DNA of 64,000 nt from Rhodoplanes tepidamans (GTDB lineage Bacteria > Pseudomonadota > Alphaproteobacteria > Rhizobiales > Xanthobacteraceae): NCBI RefSeq assembly GCF_030813915.1, contig NZ_JAUSUJ010000004.1, positions 1 through 64,000 of the forward strand, given 5' to 3'. Position 1 is the stretch's first letter. Each line of letters begins with the position of its first letter. The position numbers and the translations under genes are program-made. Under the pieces are notes generated by a model. That model saw only the letters and a list, made by a program, of their open reading frames with translations, had not been told where the DNA came from and did not search any database. Positions 63,147 through 64,000 of this stretch are shown here, in pieces.

Positions 63147-64000
63147 TCAGGCCGCCCGCACGGTCGCCAGGAAGGTCGCGAGCTCGCGGGCGAGCGCGTT
63201 GCTGTCCTTCGACAGCGACTGCGCCGACGACAGCACCTGGGCCGAGGCCGCGCCGGTCTCCTCGGCGCCCTGGTTGACGTCGGTCACGTTGGCGGCCACC
63301 TCGGTGGTGCCGCGCGCCGCCTCCTGGACGTTGCGGGCGATCTCGCCGGTGGCGGCGCCCTGCTCCTCGACGGCGGCCGCGATGGTGGAGGCGATCTCGG
63401 CGACGCGCCCGATGGTGCCGCCGATCTCCTTGATGGCCGCGACGGAGTCGTCGGTCGCCGCCTGCATGCCGGCGATCTGGGCCGAGATGTCGCCGGTCGC
63501 CTTGCCGGTCTGGGCGGCGAGCGCCTTGACCTCCTGGGCGACGACGGCGAAGCCCTTGCCGGCCTCGCCGGCCCGGGCCGCCTCGATGGTGGCGTTCAGC
63601 GCCAGGAGATTGGTCTGCTCGGCGATCGCCGTGATCAGCTTGACCACGTCGCCGATGCGCCCGGCCGCCTGGGACAGCTCGCCGATGCGGGCGTCGGTCC
63701 GCTCGGCCTGGCGCACGGCCTCGGCGGCGATGCGGGTCGACTCCTGCACCTGCCGGCTGATCTCGTTCACCGAGGCCGACAGCTCGTTGGTCGCGGAGGC
63801 GACGCTCTGGACGTTTCCGGAGGCCTGCTCGGAGGCGGCCGCGACGGCGCCGGCGCGCTCCTGGGTGGTCTGGGCAGTGCGCGACAGGGTGCCGGCCGCC
63901 GCCTCCAGCTCGGTCGCCGCCGAGGAGACCGCCTCGACGATGGTGCCGACCGCGCCCTCGAAGCGGTCCGCCATGCGGGCCATGTCGGCCTTGCGGGCGG
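63147..64000 (-). CDS. Methyl-accepting chemotaxis protein, C-terminal part (runs off the right edge)
   Basis: At least 284 residues of signalling domain, continuing past 64000. [20 protein letters not shown], the hairpin tip [20 protein letters not shown] and [20 protein letters not shown] are typical. The tip and flanks are nearly the same, even as DNA, as in the receptor at 32658-34790. C-terminus ends [11 protein letters not shown] with no CheR pentapeptide. Sensor and membrane parts lie outside the window. Confidence 0.9.
   Translation of the reverse strand, partial: ARKADMARMADRFEGAVGTIVEAVSSAATELEAAAGTLSRTAQTTQERAGAVAAASEQASGNVQSVASATNELSASVNEISRQVQESTRIAAEAVRQAERTDARIGELSQAAGRIGDVVKLITAIAEQTNLLALNATIEAARAGEAGKGFAVVAQEVKALAAQTGKATGDISAQIAGMQAATDDSVAAIKEIGGTIGRVAEIASTIAAAVEEQGAATGEIARNVQEAARGTTEVAANVTDVNQGAEETGAASAQVLSSAQSLSKDSNALARELATFLATVRAA

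Overview
This is about 64 kb of very GC-rich (around 70% by eye) chromosomal DNA from an alphaproteobacterium, most likely a purple non-sulfur phototroph of the Rhizobiales/Hyphomicrobiales (Rhodoplanes-, Rhodopseudomonas- or Bradyrhizobium-like). The clues are a light-harvesting pucBA pair, a BchO-type hydrolase, the irr-fabA-fabB-fabI order with a heme-regulatory Irr, BA14K, DUF1127 and HdeB small proteins, several orphan Bug/TctC binding proteins, and dispersed palindromic repeats. Genus is inference. No phage, plasmid, CRISPR, rRNA or tRNA is evident. The only transposase-like gene is a REP-associated one (RAYT) with its REP sequences.

Layout. 0-10 kb: partial ORF, H-NS-like protein, palindromic repeat, flavin monooxygenase, patatin lipoprotein, proline-rich exported protein, PAP/fibrillin-like protein with an operator-like palindrome, LysR/DUF1127 pair, Bug protein, two small exported proteins and a LysE exporter. 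10-17 kb: BchO-like hydrolase behind a membrane-anchored tetraheme cytochrome c, small membrane proteins, a lipoprotein, a 2-hydroxyacid dehydrogenase and an SH3 protein. 17-22 kb: irr divergent from fabA-fabB-fabI (unsaturated fatty acid synthesis), then a ZntB/CorA transporter. 22-26.5 kb: a tight catabolic operon (HAD, Bug, DSD1-type PLP enzyme, RidA) with divergent LysR. 26.5-32.6 kb: carbonic anhydrase, a regulator, RAYT between REPs, katG/oxyR. 32.6-39.5 kb: chemoreceptor, a LTXXQ-like protein, a 24-codon ORF behind a perfect anti-16S Shine-Dalgarno, YaiI and an ABC-F protein. 39.5-46.2 kb: RND efflux pump with adaptor, then HdeB, membrane protein and HlyD. 46.2-53 kb: a candidate FNR/FixK box heads a co-directional run of a small exported protein, an unknown protein, DUF3141 (PHA-synthase-like), phosphate acetyltransferase, acetate kinase and a second FabI. 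53-55 kb: a degenerate polysaccharide deacetylase and pucBA with an elaborate upstream region and a strong terminator. 55-60.3 kb: an organic-acid catabolic locus (hydrolase, Bug, PrpF, then divergent isocitrate-lyase-family enzyme and IclR). 60.3-64 kb: a cache-PAS-GGDEF-EAL protein and a chemoreceptor running off the end.

The parts worth most attention are: the molischianum-type LH2 whose alpha chain has Phe where that family uses a hydrogen-bonding Trp; the FNR/FixK-box-headed DUF3141/pta/ackA/fabI module; the 24-codon ORF with a 14-nt perfect complement to the 16S rRNA 3' end; the tetraheme cytochrome fusion next to bchO; and the fibrillin-like gene with tandem palindromes.
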